A DNA stretch of 64,000 nucleotides from NCBI GenBank assembly GCA_033002965.1, contig JAURVB010004862.1:1-64000 (forward strand). The letters are read 5' to 3'. The stretch is from Piper betle (Eukaryota > Streptophyta > Magnoliopsida > Piperales > Piperaceae). This document shows, one piece after another, positions 46,178 to 58,036 of this stretch. The notes below the pieces were generated by a model that was given only the letters and a program-made list of their open reading frames with translations, was not told where the DNA came from and did no database searches. Each line of letters begins with the position of its first letter. Position 1 is the first letter of the stretch. The translations under genes and the position numbers were made by a program.

Positions 46178-48799
46178 TGTAAAGACCTAGAAAATAATAA
46201 TAATAACGTTCGACGCGGTGGGATCGAACATGGGAAAATTTTAATTTTTTTCATTTAAATGGAAAAAAATCATTAGCTGGTTAAGTATCAATTACCCGGT
46301 TAATTGAAAAGTAATTTTTAACCGAATAATTCTAGTTGAATCGGTCGAGTCGACTACACTATTTATCCATTTAACCATTTAAGTTAACCATACCATATAC
46401 CCATTTAACAGGTTAAGTAGAACCATGTCGATTACCCAATTACCCGGTTAAAGGAATTACGGTGAAGGGGTGCTTCCACGTACCCTAGCCGTCATTTTAT
46501 TTCATTATAAAAGGAGAAGGGGAGGGCGTCATCTATATTTTTCCTCCTCAGACAGACGCTGGATTACCTCCTTCGCTCGGGTAATTTTCTTTCCTTTCTT
46601 TTTCTTTTGTTGCATGCATACACATGTTGCATAAATTATAAACATGATAAACATAATAATTAAATGAGAAATCAACATGGGAAGAAGAAAACCAGGAGGA
46701 CGTCCTGCTGTTTTCCAACAGCAACCACGCCATGTTTCCATCCATGGTGCGGGGTTGATGTGCTGGAGGTGGGAATTGCTCCCGACGGTGATGCTGGCCG
46801 GATGGAGTCACCTTGGAGGGCCAAAACAGACCGTCAAGGAGGCACGCATGTCTGAAATCCGAGGGGAGAACCGGTCGGTGTCGGTGTGGTGGTGCAGCCA
46901 TGCTGGTCGGGGGCACCGCCGTGGTGGTGCTAGAGGGTCGTCGTCATGGTGTTGGAAGGGGAGCCGCCATGGGTCTGGTCGGGTGTTGTTTATGTGGCCG
47001 ACTAGGGTAGTCGCCATGGGTCATGGGCTGATTATGTGACCGACATGGAGTCACCATAGTCAGGTCGGGGTTGCTGATTGGGTGGCCGGAATGGGGTCGC
47101 CAAGGACTGGTTGAGGGTTGCCATGTGGTGGCCAAGTTGGAGACGCCATAGCAGCGAATGGAGGCCGCCACGTTACTGGTTGGTCGCCATGCATGGTGAA
47201 AATACCGACTTTCGCTGGTTGACTACAATAAAGCTGGGAGCTTTGGGGTCGTTAAATGAATTATTAAAGTAGAATGGCAACCAGGTAAATATGGGAGAAC
47301 TCGATGCGGTCGAGTTAGAATATAAGGTAAATACAAAAGAATTAAGTATGAGACATGTTCATAATTAAATTATCAACTAGTTAATGGGGATTTGGATGGG
47401 GATAATTAATAATTAATTATCATCAGAATTGCTGAAAATTTAATAAGTAATGAAGACTAACATGAACTAATTACATCATTTAAAAATTGATAGTATATTA
47501 GTCATGTAGTTGCATGTAGGTTCATGCAAGTAAAATTATACTAATGTATAATTTTATGCCCTCATTCAGATTAGGCTTAGTGGATCACAGTCAGACGAAA
47601 TCACAAGTCAGGTACGTATAATAGGTAGAACATCGTACTTTCCTTGTTGGTAGCCTAGGTCGGCCTGAGCCCAGATTCGACCACCATGCACCGAGTGCAA
47701 CCGGGGTCAAAGAATTGACTCAGTCCGACACGAGGTGGTATTATGTGCGTAAATTGTGGAATGCATCGACATTGTTTTGGAGTAGTGATAGCCGCCCTAC
47801 AAAAAGGCTACGGCTAGGGTGAGCGAGGCACAGCGATTCCTCCATCGCACTGGAGTGCAGTGATAGCCTCCCCATAAAAAGGCTACGGCCGGGGTGTGTG
47901 AGGCATTGGTACTAGAATTGGTAGTGAGAGCTTCCCCACAAACGGGGCATAGCATTCACCTGAGTGCAATGATAGCTTCCCCATAAAAAGGCTACGGCTG
48001 GGGTGTACAAGGCACTGGCACTGGAGTGCACTGATAGCCTCCCCATAAAAAGGCTACAGCCGTGGTGTGTGAGGCATTGGCACTAAAATTGGTAGTGAGA
48101 GCTTCCCCACAAACGGGGTGTAGCAATCACCTGAGTGCAATGATAGCTTCCCCATAAAAAGGCTACGGCCGGGGTGTGCAAGGCACTGGCACTGGAGTGC
48201 AGTGATAGCCTCCCCATAAAAAGGCTATGGCTGGGGTGTGCAAGGCACTGGCACTGGAGTGCAGTGATAGCCTCCCCATAAAAAGGCTACGGCCGGGGTG
48301 TGTGAGGCACTGGTACTAGAATTGGTAGTGAGAGCTTCCCCACAAACGGGGCGTAGCAATCACCTGAGTGCAGTGATAGCTTCCCCACAAAAAGGCTACG
48401 GCCGGGGTGTGCGGATCACAGCGGATACCTCCTCCGTATTGTTTTGGAGTATAGCGGAATTGCTCCACCGCATATTAAAATGAACATAGGGAAATAGTGG
48501 AATGTACTTGACTTGTTTTATCTATTATACTACTTAGTATTGTAATCACTAACGCGAAATTGCCTCTGCAAGTGTGTAGATATGAAATTAGGTGATTGAC
48601 AACTAGAGCATGGAGCAAAATAAATATGGGGACTCCCTTTTTATTTATTTGAGAAATAAGTGTGGCTATTGGGAAACGGTCCAAAACTGTGGGATCTTTA
48701 TATATGTGTTTGTTAGAAATGCTAGACATATTTGCTAGATTGTGAGTAACACCTAGCCAGCTAGGCCCACAATGTTGTGAAAAATGGCGGGTCGTTACA
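46178..48799 (+). repeat. 3' LTR of element E
   Basis: This 2622-bp repeat starts TGTAAAGACCTAG and ends GGCGGGTCGTTACA. It is very similar to 38559-41251, commonly zero to three differences per 60 bases by eye. Confidence 0.95.
47785..48412 (+). repeat. GGCTACGGCCGGGG minisatellite in the 3' LTR of E
   Basis: Eight cores match the array at 40235-40869, with some cores degraded (GGCTACAGCCGTGG, GGCTATGGCTGGGG). Several changes are C-to-T or G-to-A at CG sites. Confidence 0.9.
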
Positions 48800-48804
48800 T
48801 GTTG

Positions 48805-50085
48805 AGCTAAGGCCAGGCATGTTTTATGAGCGATGAGGGTCAAGTATATCCAAGTATATAATAATAATGTTAGAAAAATGAAGAGAAATGAGTTATCAGA
48901 GTATTAGACAGTATGTAGTATCTTTTTGCATATCTGATCGTAGAATTATTTTAAGGACGAATAATGCATTAGGACACATTATATACCAGTTTGGGTAGGT
49001 TATTAGTTATAGAACATGTCATTTAGATGTTATGGAGTGTATTACATTTTATGGGACGTTTCTATATTTTGCTGGATTTTTTTTAAATTTAATAGGAGTT
49101 AGTAATTAATTTTAATTTGAGCCAGAGTCAAGTCAACTTTTATTCACATGATTGCCACCCAAACCCGACACGTTTCTCCCCTAACCCCGATCGCCACCAA
49201 GGTCACCTCTGTCCACCATACTGCCTCTCATTGATGCCGATCGACTTCGCTGGAGCTCTGTCGTTCTGTCCCCTATCTTCCCGCAGTTGATTGGCCACCA
49301 TGATGCCTCGACCCCACTAGAATGCACCAAGCTCACGTCAGCCATTCCGCCGTCAGCCACATCGCTCCACCATCGTTGTGCCGTTGTCGCTGCCCCCTTC
49401 AACCTAAGGAACCTTTTCCCCACACCGTGCACCACTGCCAAGGCCAACCAAGGGCGGATCGAGCAAGATGACCGACCCTGGCTGACTTACAGCCACCGTC
49501 AAGGACCATTGCTGCTGCCTTTGCACTCACCACCATCGAGTTCATCAAGTCGGTGCCGACCCACAACACTGATCTCCTCTCTAGAAAAGTTGTCGAAATT
49601 TTGCCAAAAACTACTAGAAAATTGGATTTGCTGGAATTCCCTCGAAGTAGCTAGATTTTTGTCAAATTCATCCAGTCGAACCCGATCGAACTTTGGATGC
49701 CACCGGGAGACGAATTCAAGTCCCAAACAACACGACAAACCCTAGTCATCACAGATCGCCGACGACGCGAGGTATAATTAACTTCGTTCTAATTATTTAA
49801 AATTGATAATTATAAGTACACCATGCTAGGATTTGATTGATTTACATAGTAAATTATTTTGATTGTGAATAAAAAAAGAATTTTTGTAATTTGAATGATA
49901 TAATATAAATCCTAATGAACTGATTAAGTAAATTAGGTGTGAATTGTTAATTAATTGCACTATAACTTAGAAAATCATGATGTGGATTGATGTGAGTGCT
50001 TTCATTGAGTATGTTAGTTAGGATGTGTGAACGCATCATAGCGGGTGTTAGCTTTTAGTTTTGATGTGTAGGTACGAAGTAGGAG
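48805..50085 (+). repeat. LTR family A continued (right of element E), truncated
   Basis: It resumes the LTR started at 38464. Landmarks are 'ccaagtatataataataatg' (about 48851), the leader with GTCGAACCCGATCGAAC (about 49674), CGCCGACGACGCGAGGTATA (about 49757) and GTAGGTACGAAGTAGGAG (50068-50085). After 50085 it parts from the other A copies. The 152-codon frame at 49287-49745 lies in the leader and is not considered a gene. Confidence 0.82.
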
Positions 50086-50639
50086 ATTAGACAGATAGCC
50101 CTCTCAGTAGCCAAGGTGGGGAAGAGACTAGTAGTGGACAACGAGGTATGAGGAGAGCCAGCAAATTCCATGGGCCATTTGCTGCCGCCACCTCCTCTTC
50201 CACCATTGCAATAGAGACCTACTCTAACAATGGCTCCTTTGTTTGCTCCATTTTAGAAAAGCAAGGATCAAATGGCCCAAACGTAAACTAATGGACCAAG
50301 TCATTTTTTTATTAGTGGTTAACCAAAGTTAGAAAGATTGTAAGTATATCCCCACTAATTTATTAGATGAGATGTATGGTGTATGTATGGTTTCGGACTT
50401 CCATATTGTGGTTAATAGTATAAATACAACTATGTCATGATGTAGAATATGCTCTTTTGGCTCAGGTAGATTGTAACAAAATCAATGTAAAAAGTTTAGT
50501 GTCACACGCTGTATTCTAGATTACTAATTCCGCAGTTTCTTCCAGCTTTTGTATATGCAATGAATCCCTAGATGTGATTCTCAACTCTTTGTTATCATCA
50601 TTGTGTGTTTAATGTATTTCTTGTGGTAAAGCTTCATCG
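50086..50639. other. Unassigned stretch downstream of the epimerase gene
   Basis: No coding motif is visible. A TATAAATA box (about 50418) followed by a leader-like stretch could be an LTR of another family or host DNA. Nothing more can be supported. Confidence 0.3.
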
Positions 50640-50859
50640 GCTGCATGCCCTTCCTGACGCTACCTCCTTTAGCTGGGCTCGGGACCAGCAATGTAAAATA
50701 CAACAATCAGCGGAGAAATGTGTGTTTAATATATCTACAGAAAAGAAGTTGGCAACTAGAAATATGCAACCCAAGGTATAAAGCAACTCAGCACCTTTAT
50801 TAATATAGGAAGAGGAGGATTTGTTGCAATCACAACTTACACATATAGTAAGAAAAAGT

Positions 50860-53800
50860 TCACGAAAAACCATTAAGAACTTTCTGCGGATCCAACTGCC
50901 CACTATAGTAGCTGGATGACACTGTGGAGATTTCCTGGCGTCCCCTCCATTCTTCATTGGGTTTGAGTACAATGGGACTTTCAATAGATGCAGAAGCTAC
51001 ACATAACATGGTTTTGTAGTCTTCATCCCCCAAATCGCTCAAAGCCTTGGCCTTCTTATCCCAAGGGTTCCAAACACCTATATCACAAAAGAAGAATATG
51101 GTTCTTCCAGTTCAAGACATAAGTGATAAAATGGGTCGAACTTGAATCGATGTAAACCTGCATCTGGAAGGCCTTCCTTCCTAAGAACAAATGTTCTCTT
51201 TTTCTCATGATCTATGACAGCAACTTTGGTGGGTGTGCTCAAGTAAGCTCGATCTACCTGTGTTTCACCAAGGATAACAAGGGGTGAGTAAAATATCAAA
51301 CAGGTCAACATTAGAACAAGGACAAACGAAAGCAGTTTTATATAATTGACCTCCCCATCAAAAGTAATCGCATCAGCTTGCTCGGTGATTCTTTCCCTAT
51401 GCATAAGGTTGTCAAAATAATCAAGTGTCTCCAATCCTTCAACTCTAACTTCACTGTGAAATCACATAACCAACCCAATCCTCTCTTTAGAATATATCAA
51501 ATGCTTAGAGTAAAAGTAATAGGATGACAAAGATGAGTGAAAAATTAATGTTTAGATTCATAAGATCCACGTAAATTCCTCCTACCAATCAAGAAAATGC
51601 AAACCTGATGTCTGAGACTGATAAGTGGTTTCTAAGAGCAAAGGTGAAGGAAAATGATTTGCTATCTGTATTCCTTACTCGAGGAATCAGAGTCAGTTTC
51701 CCAGCAGTCAAGGTGATGCGGATTCGGAACTCAAAGCTGAAACAATCAAAGCCAAATACAATATTTTTCTCTGTGCCAATAAAACAACATGAAAGATATT
51801 TTCTTAAGATAAGAAACCTTCGGGGCCATATTTTGAGATCTTCATCGCTGGGCTTCAGAAGGAGATCCACTGAGGAGTGGTGGTTAGTGGGTGATAAAGG
51901 ATCAGGTGAATGATCAATAACCCACATCTTGTTTTTTGCAAACCCATGTTCCTCTAATGATCCAAAATTTCCAAACTGTATATAAGAAAAAATTCTAGTT
52001 TAAAAACGCAAAGCTGTGAAAAACTGCAGATATAACGTATTTGAAATTTGTTAATCACCTGTGGAAAACAGATAGAGATGCCTCCCTGATTAGTTTAGAC
52101 AGTTTAACGTTGGCCTGGAATGGAAAGATGAAAATGGAGAAACAAGACTAATTTTAGAGACCTTCAGCGGCTACATCTCAATAAGTAAATGAGCATAAAC
52201 AAACTCCAAAAGATATGAACTTATGCGCACTCAGGAAAAATGGAAATTATATTGCTTTGATCAAGCATTCTTTCCTGACTTTCATGAATGTATACAACAC
52301 ATCAAAGTATAATGCATCGCAGTAGGAGAGGTACATATAAGAAGAAATGAAAACTGGACACATCATGATGCTGACTGCAGAACAAATGGTTTGCACAAAA
52401 TTTATGACATAATTGCTCACAAATTTAAAGAATGAACTTCCCAATCACAGCACCTTACTGCTTTTAAATAATAATTCCTCCCTACGATCATTCTTCCATG
52501 ACACAACTTGCCCACCATAGAGAAACACCTATAATTGCAAAAGCATTTGAAATTAGAAGAAAGATCAGTACTTTAAACAAATGTATTACAACTGAAAAAA
52601 TCTTCAATTGCATGAACACCGTCATGTTTATTCAAGATTTTCAATGATCAAACAACATAACCCGGTTCCAATATTTCTTACATTTTCCATTATAAATGTT
52701 TTACCCTCTACGTTTACTGTTTACTACATAGTATATGAACCTTTTGAGTTCAACTTAGAATCTATGACAGTTTGGTGGGTATGTTCTTGAATAAGAAACC
52801 ATCAACTATGAATTGCAACTGTAATCAACATTCTCAAAGAATATTTTGTGTTAAAGTAAATATTTTGTGGCTCCCTTTTAGAATAATTTGAGCTTTTAAG
52901 ATAAGTAGTCAAACCATCTAAAATTTATATGGGTTCAGAGGCAAAAATTTTGGGTTTGAATCTTGTTGGCAATATATACACAGAGAAATATTAATTTACC
53001 TTGCATTATATCCAACAGACTATTTGCCTCGTGTTCATTCACGTGTTGCGCCTCAAAAAGTTTTCTTGTATGTGAAAAGAGTGCTAAAGTAAATATTTAG
53101 TGGTTCTATTTCTTAATATCTTGAGCTTTTGAGACAATTGATTAGACCATTTAAATTTTACATTATGCACTTGTTAAAAGAATATTTAAAGGAGAGACAT
53201 TGTTAACAAGGTGAAATCAAGATTCTATATCCAGGAAAAAACTGTTAAAATAGAGCTTACTTTTTTCCATATATTTGGATGGTCCAATGTATGCCGGTAG
53301 GTCATAAAACAGGGCTTCGGACCTTTGGCCATTAGGGAAAAAGCCTTAATTATTAAGATGTTTTGAACTCAAATTTTCATGTGGCATACGAAATTGGAGT
53401 TTACCCAATTTACTTAGTTCAACTGCAATTATAAAATTAATCCATTCTTCTATAGAACACACATTGTAGCATCTTTTTGCAGCCACTCCAAACAGGAATA
53501 ACCTGCTTTCAACTCAAACATAGAATTAAGAATTAAGGGAAAATTACCTCAGCAGAGGACCCTCCAGGCTCTGTGAGTACAATCCTAGGCAAACCAGCAG
53601 CTTCATGACCAAATTTCACGGGCATTTGCTTCTGATGAAGCCGAGACCTTATCCTGTCAACAAACACTTGCCCCTTGCTCCACTCCAGCTGTAACATATA
53701 ACAAAAATGAACCAACATGAGGCTCAATTCACCAAACTAAAATGTGAAGAAAACCAACCAGATCAAGCTTTCTTTACACTCCACCCAAAAATCCCACCTT

Positions 53801-53983
53801 TACCTTCTTATAGTAACAGCTCAATCAGAGCAAGAAACAAATACAAACCCACAAAACAGAGCAACACACAAGCTAACCGCACAATCCTGTCTACATATAA
53901 ACAAAAAACAGAAAAAATCGACAAATTAACACAAATATACGTACCGGAGGATGAAAAGGAGGTTCCCTTTGCTTGTCCTCCAT
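50860..53983 (-). CDS. Glucose-6-phosphate 1-epimerase-like protein (aldose-1-epimerase superfamily), 1-base frameshift in exon 4
   Basis: The family interconverts alpha and beta anomers of glucose 6-phosphate, usually in the cytosol. Exons (minus strand, transcript order): 53945-53983, 53548-53688, 52454-52528, 52059-52114, 51818-51975, 51605-51736, 51351-51453, 51158-51257, 50860-51077. All introns are GT-AG and phases agree across every junction except within exon 4. The total is 1022 nt; one missing base would give 340 residues, a normal length. Motifs include GGSSAEVFLYGGQVVSWKN, KPSDEDLKIWP, SEVRVEGLETLDYFDNL, STPTKVAVIDHEKKRTFVL, VWNPWDKKAKAL and the C-terminal SGQLDPQKVL. Exon 4 is 56 nt rather than 57 and loses one G in the RGGI..CFPQ motif. 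A second possible start is Met at 53623-53625. Where many relatives have a YHT motif, this copy reads LRN (FALRNHLSVSD). It is a pseudogene, or intact if the missing base is a sequencing error. Confidence 0.93.
52059..52114 (-). other. Exon 4 of the epimerase gene: site of the frameshift
   Basis: The minus strand reads ATCAGGGAGGCATCTC. With one more G in the run (plus-strand CCC at 52084-52086) the frame would encode the family's RGGI motif followed by ICFPQ, joining exon 5 FGNFGSLEEHGF in phase. As written it encodes REASLSVFHR and shifts exon 5 out of frame. Confidence 0.88.
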
Positions 53984-54299
53984 TCTTTTCTTGCCACACA
54001 GTCACACCCTTCACAGCTGCCACTTTCTTTATTTTGTTATCTTTCGATTGTATCTACGAGAGACGAGCGTGCCATGCTCCTCCCCTCACGTCAACCCTAT
54101 ATTCTCTCTTTCCATGCAAAAGGACAGAAGGGAGATGGGACAAGTACGCAGCACCGCCCTCACCTCTACACCTCATTCATCCATGGCCAATGGCCCCTTA
54201 CCCATCAAGGTCTCGTGCACGGTACAGTGCCACTCTGTCACTCTCCTCCTCTTGCCCTCTTGGCGTTTTGGTAACCGGCCTTACCTGATTGGGTCGAAG

Positions 54300-54590
54300 G
54301 ATTCCCGTATTTGGTTTATATGTTTGATAATTGTAGTGGATTATTTGTTTAGGGTAGTGTCCTTTTCGCGGCTTTGGATTTTTGGACGATTAATGCGAGG
54401 TGAGATGTGCGTACCTGAGTATGAGTGACAGGTGATGGATTGGTAGGCATTGGTAGGGAAAATTTATTCTGTAATTAAGGTATAAAGGTAGGCATTGATT
54501 TTTGGACGGCCCTCTCTTCCATATGAAAATTGTTTTGGATAATTCGTTGGGTACCCTTCAATGATGACACAATTCTTCAAATGTGGATGA
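54300..54590. other. Upstream region of the epimerase gene, unassigned
   Basis: It lies upstream of the gene's first exon (transcribed leftwards). Two near-repeats of GATTTTTGGACG (about 54376 and 54497) and two of GGTAGGCATTG are visible. No clear TATA box or promoter motif could be fixed. Confidence 0.25.
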
Positions 54591-54715
54591 GACAAGCCAA
54601 GCTACGGAGCTCAACCTTGGCTTGGCTCAGCTTGTTTGCCACTTAACTAGGCTCGGTTCGGCTCTTGGACTCGAGCCGGGTAAGCCAAACTTGGCTTGGC
54701 TTAAAGTTAAAAAAT
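54590..54715 (-). repeat. Subterminal repeats of a hAT-like transposon
   Basis: Dense short direct and inverted copies of AGCCAAGC, GGCTTGGCTC and GGCTCGG occur here. Such repeats are typical near the ends of plant hAT elements, and a hAT transposase relic follows on the same side. No terminal inverted repeat or 8-bp duplication was identified, so the element's edge is not defined. Confidence 0.5.
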
Positions 54716-54779
54716 AAATTTAGTAAATTTTTAAAAATTTGCTTCTGACCTAACCACTCTCGCTAAATATCGACTCGGC

Positions 54780-55850
54780 TGCCATGGTTGACATAGGTAG
54801 TATTAGCCAATTCTTGGCCATGACTCAAATGATCGGAAAAGTACATAAATGTCCTTTCCACCATTCTAAGACATTAAGGTTGGCCATCTTCTCGCACGAA
54901 ATAACAATCAATCAATATTGGAGTGATCCAAGTCGTTCTTGCCTGCCACGATATCATCTTTGTGATCCCACATCGATTGAAGAATTTGAGAATCCGAACT
55001 TAAAGCACCCTCAAAAGATAAATGACTTAAGTTCCTAACATGACTATATTTTTGATCATAGGCTCTATACATATATTCTAAACCATCTCTAACATCTTTC
55101 TCCTTAATTACATCTTTATCTTGTCCATCAATGCGCATGTTCAAATAAACATGATGGATACAAAAACTTCACCCTCAAGTTTATACCTAGGGTCCATTGC
55201 CAATGCCAACAAAAGGAGCAAAGCAAATGATTTCCAATATTGTAAAAAATTTTGCTTCGTACTTAAAAAATATATCTAGCAATTCATTACTCCTATAATT
55301 TGTAAATTGTGTAGTTATTTGAAATATATGGTGAAGAAATAAATTAGAAGTACAATAATAAGACCTAGAAAGTGCATTAGTCACTTTTGAAAAAAATTGT
55401 AAAAAAATCCATCACAAGTCTTGCTTCATGAAAATGAAACCGATTTAACTTAATCAAGGGTTCAACTCAATATAGATCAACTCGAGAAATCAATGCCTCT
55501 TCATAATCTTTGATTGATCAAAGCATTAAGTTAGTATTATTCCACCTATGTTGTGTATCAATATCAATTTTTTTCATATTTAATCCATGATCTTCACAAA
55601 CTTGTTTATTAGATTGAATCTTAGGGCCAGTTGTATTAATATGAAGCAAAGCATCCATAATTTTACCAATATATTCTCCAAAATTAATAATATGTGCACA
55701 ACATCTAAGATGGAAGATTGTAGGAAATTGTAACTTAGCACGAATATGTATAGTTTCAACCATCTTATCATTATTTGCAGCATTATCTAATTTTATGTTT
55801 GTAATATCTTTCCCTCATTGCCAATATTACTTAGTTTATTTTCCTTCTTT
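54780..55850 (-). pseudogene. hAT-family transposase relic (RICESLEEPER-like)
   Basis: Minus-strand pieces in collinear order: LDNAANND then FHLRCCAHIINFGEYIGKIM (about 55650-55800), a typical hAT core of the form 'H.RCCAHI.N'; DTQHRWNNTNLML (about 55525), matching the family's 'D..TRWNST..ML'; ALAMDPRYKLEG (about 55190), matching 'LDPR.KL'; and AGKNDLDHSNID (about 54910-54945), the start of the C-terminal dimerisation region. Stops and frame changes separate them, and the BED zinc finger is not seen. Intact members cut and rejoin their own DNA ends in the nucleus; this copy cannot make a full protein. Confidence 0.85.
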
Positions 55851-57250
55851 TGAGTAGGATATAGCCATAGTTAATTCTTTATTTTTCAGCACATAAAATA
55901 TTTTCCTTATATAAGTATGTCTAAACTAATGAATGATACTTTGAATTATATAATTATGTGTTAATTATATTGAATCTAGCTGAGCAAGATCCTTGTCTAA
56001 CACTCAATTATGAAAGGGGGCAAACGATCAATAGAAATGCCTATGGATTAGTTGTTGGACAAACTTTCACCTTTAGTGGAAAAGATGAACACGGTCACGT
56101 GTGAACCAATTTCATATCCCTAATGGTTAGTTTGACTAGTTTTCGCCTCTAATGTGTGGGTTTGGGCACTTATTTACATGATCAGGTGATTTAAGTAGAA
56201 GTCTAACATTATTAATTGTCCAATGGTTGAGCTTTATCCTAGGGTAAGAGTCAGTTATTGGATGTAAACGGGTTTGTCAACTTAAGTTGTTCATGTATGA
56301 GGTTTAAGGGTAGATTAGTCTGTATTGATTAATTAGATGATGTTCTAGGAGTAGTAGAAGGCCTAAAGTATATAAGGAGACAAGGACAAATTTTGCACTT
56401 TTCCACAATAAGCCCTAGCCACCCTCTCTCTCTAGGTTTTCTCTCCCTCTCTAGCTGCCCTTTAGTTTCTCTCTTTAGGTGCCACCTCTCTCTACTTGTT
56501 GGAGATTGTGTGTGGAGTTGTTTGGTGCAAAGTTATAGGCTTTTCATAGAAGAAGAAGTTAGTAATATCAACTAAAACATGTTAATAGTATAGCTTCATG
56601 CATCACAATCAGTCTCATATTTTATTTAATGTTCAATCGTTGTATAAATTAATAAAATAATTATTTAACTAAGTTCTATAATTAAATCGTTGTAAAAGAA
56701 TGAGTTTAGAACATATTCACCATTGCTTTATTCCTTTCCCTACATAAAAATTATAAAAAAGTAATCAAGTTAGATTAAAAACCTGATATAACCTCGTTTT
56801 ATTATTTAGGGACTAAGAACATCTTGTTTTTGTTTGAAAAAAAATTAGAGATACAATGAAAAAGATAAAAAATTTAGATTAGAAACCTTAGCACCAGTGC
56901 TGCAGTGTCATGGCACTGATGATAGAGAAGAACATGAAGCGTGAGATACTGCTGCAACCTCCAAACCTAAGACATACAACGCTGCGGCCTCCACTAGAAT
57001 TGATTATTGCGTGATGAGCTCCATGGCCCTGGCCTTCTTGGTTATCAGTGCCACAACACTCACATAATTTAAAAAGTGAATACGAGGCCCAAAGACATGA
57101 CACTCAAAGCCAATGTAGCTGACGTCGTGACACTTATACCTAACTTTCCTTTTTCATGTTTATTTGATACATATAATCAATGTATGTTATGTTTATGATT
57201 ATGTAATTACTAATGATGTTTGTATGATGATATTTTCAGTTTTCTTTATG
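55851..57250. other. Unassigned, partly LTR-like stretch
   Basis: The pyrimidine-rich block around 56400-56490 (CTAGCCACCCTCTCTCTC) looks like an LTR leader. No ends could be paired. A 71-codon minus-strand frame at 56888-57103 matches nothing I know. Confidence 0.3.
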
Positions 57251-57923
57251 TACCAAGGTATGCCAATTTAACCGGTTCAACAGACGTGTTACGTTGAAGG
57301 GTATGACACATCTCTCTTAAGTAAGGATCATTACCCCAATAACCCAGGGTGGAATTGATTTAAGTGTCAAGTATGGTTAACCAAGTTAAGTAGTTATTCT
57401 ATTTATGTTAAGTAAATTTCTATACATGTTCATGTTAATGATAAATGTTTAAGTATTATTCTTGGTCGTGCTTTATTCAAGTTTTATTGTGCTTAACTAA
57501 TAGAGATTATCCCTTTCCTATTTATTGTTTATTATATATGTAAGTAGTGGACTTATTACCTTGTATGAGCTACTAAACTGATATGTTTGTATGTACGCAT
57601 GTGCTGGAATGTAAGGATGACAAGATGGAGACTCTCAACAATCTTAGTTTTCTTTTTATTGCATTAGTTTAATAAGTGGACCTTTGCTTAGATGATTATT
57701 GTATTAATGGTATATTTTATGAACATGAAGACTTATATATTACTAATATTGCTTGAACATAATAGATCAACTTATAATATTAATATTATTTAGTTTGTTC
57801 GTATTCAAATACATGTTATAATTCCTAAATTATAAGTTATTTAAGTTATACATGCACGTTAGGATGATGACGCATGTAACAAATTTAGTTGGGTTTATGC
57901 ATCTTAGAATTGAGGCCATTACA
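57251..57923 (+). repeat. 5' LTR of chromovirus D (right end only defined)
   Basis: The end TGAGGCCATTACA at 57923 is followed by a primer site. The start is not recognised; it may lie well before 57251. No second LTR is present because the element is cut off at 61298. Confidence 0.5.
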
Positions 57924-57926
57924 AGC

Positions 57927-57938
57927 TGGTAGCAGAGC
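57927..57938 (+). other. Primer-binding site of chromovirus D
   Basis: TGGTAGCAGAGC differs by one base from the initiator tRNA-Met complement and starts three bases after the LTR end. Confidence 0.8.
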
Positions 57939-58036
57939 TTTGGATCACTTTACCAGCATATTACTATGTGTATTTCTCATTATTGAAATATTACAATATG
58001 ATAACTCATTCCTTATAAGTTAGATTAATAGGATCG

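Larger units (their letters stand above)
38559..48799 (+). mobile_element. Full-length chromovirus E (Ty3/gypsy), 10.2 kb
   Basis: It has LTRs at 38559-41251 and 46178-48799, a primer site at 41254, one gag-pol frame at 41430-46067 and a polypurine tract at 46165-46177. Flanking five-base repeats are TGCTG (38554-38558) and TGTTG (48800-48804), one mismatch apart. It inserted 95 bp into a family-A LTR, and joining the two sides restores that LTR's alignment with 61299 onward. All catalytic motifs are present, but nine stop codons interrupt the frame. It is structurally complete and coding-dead unless stops are bypassed. Confidence 0.96.

Noticed and set aside
49287..49745. 152-codon frame upstream of the epimerase gene
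   Set aside because: It lies in the leader of a family-A LTR, is not conserved as a protein in the other copies, and has no known motif.
51608..51913. 101-codon + frame
   Set aside because: It is antisense to exons 5 and 6 of the epimerase gene; the minus strand explains the coding signal.
53707..54288. 193-codon + frame over the first epimerase exons
   Set aside because: It is antisense to well-supported exons 1 and 2 and intron 1 and has no domain of its own.
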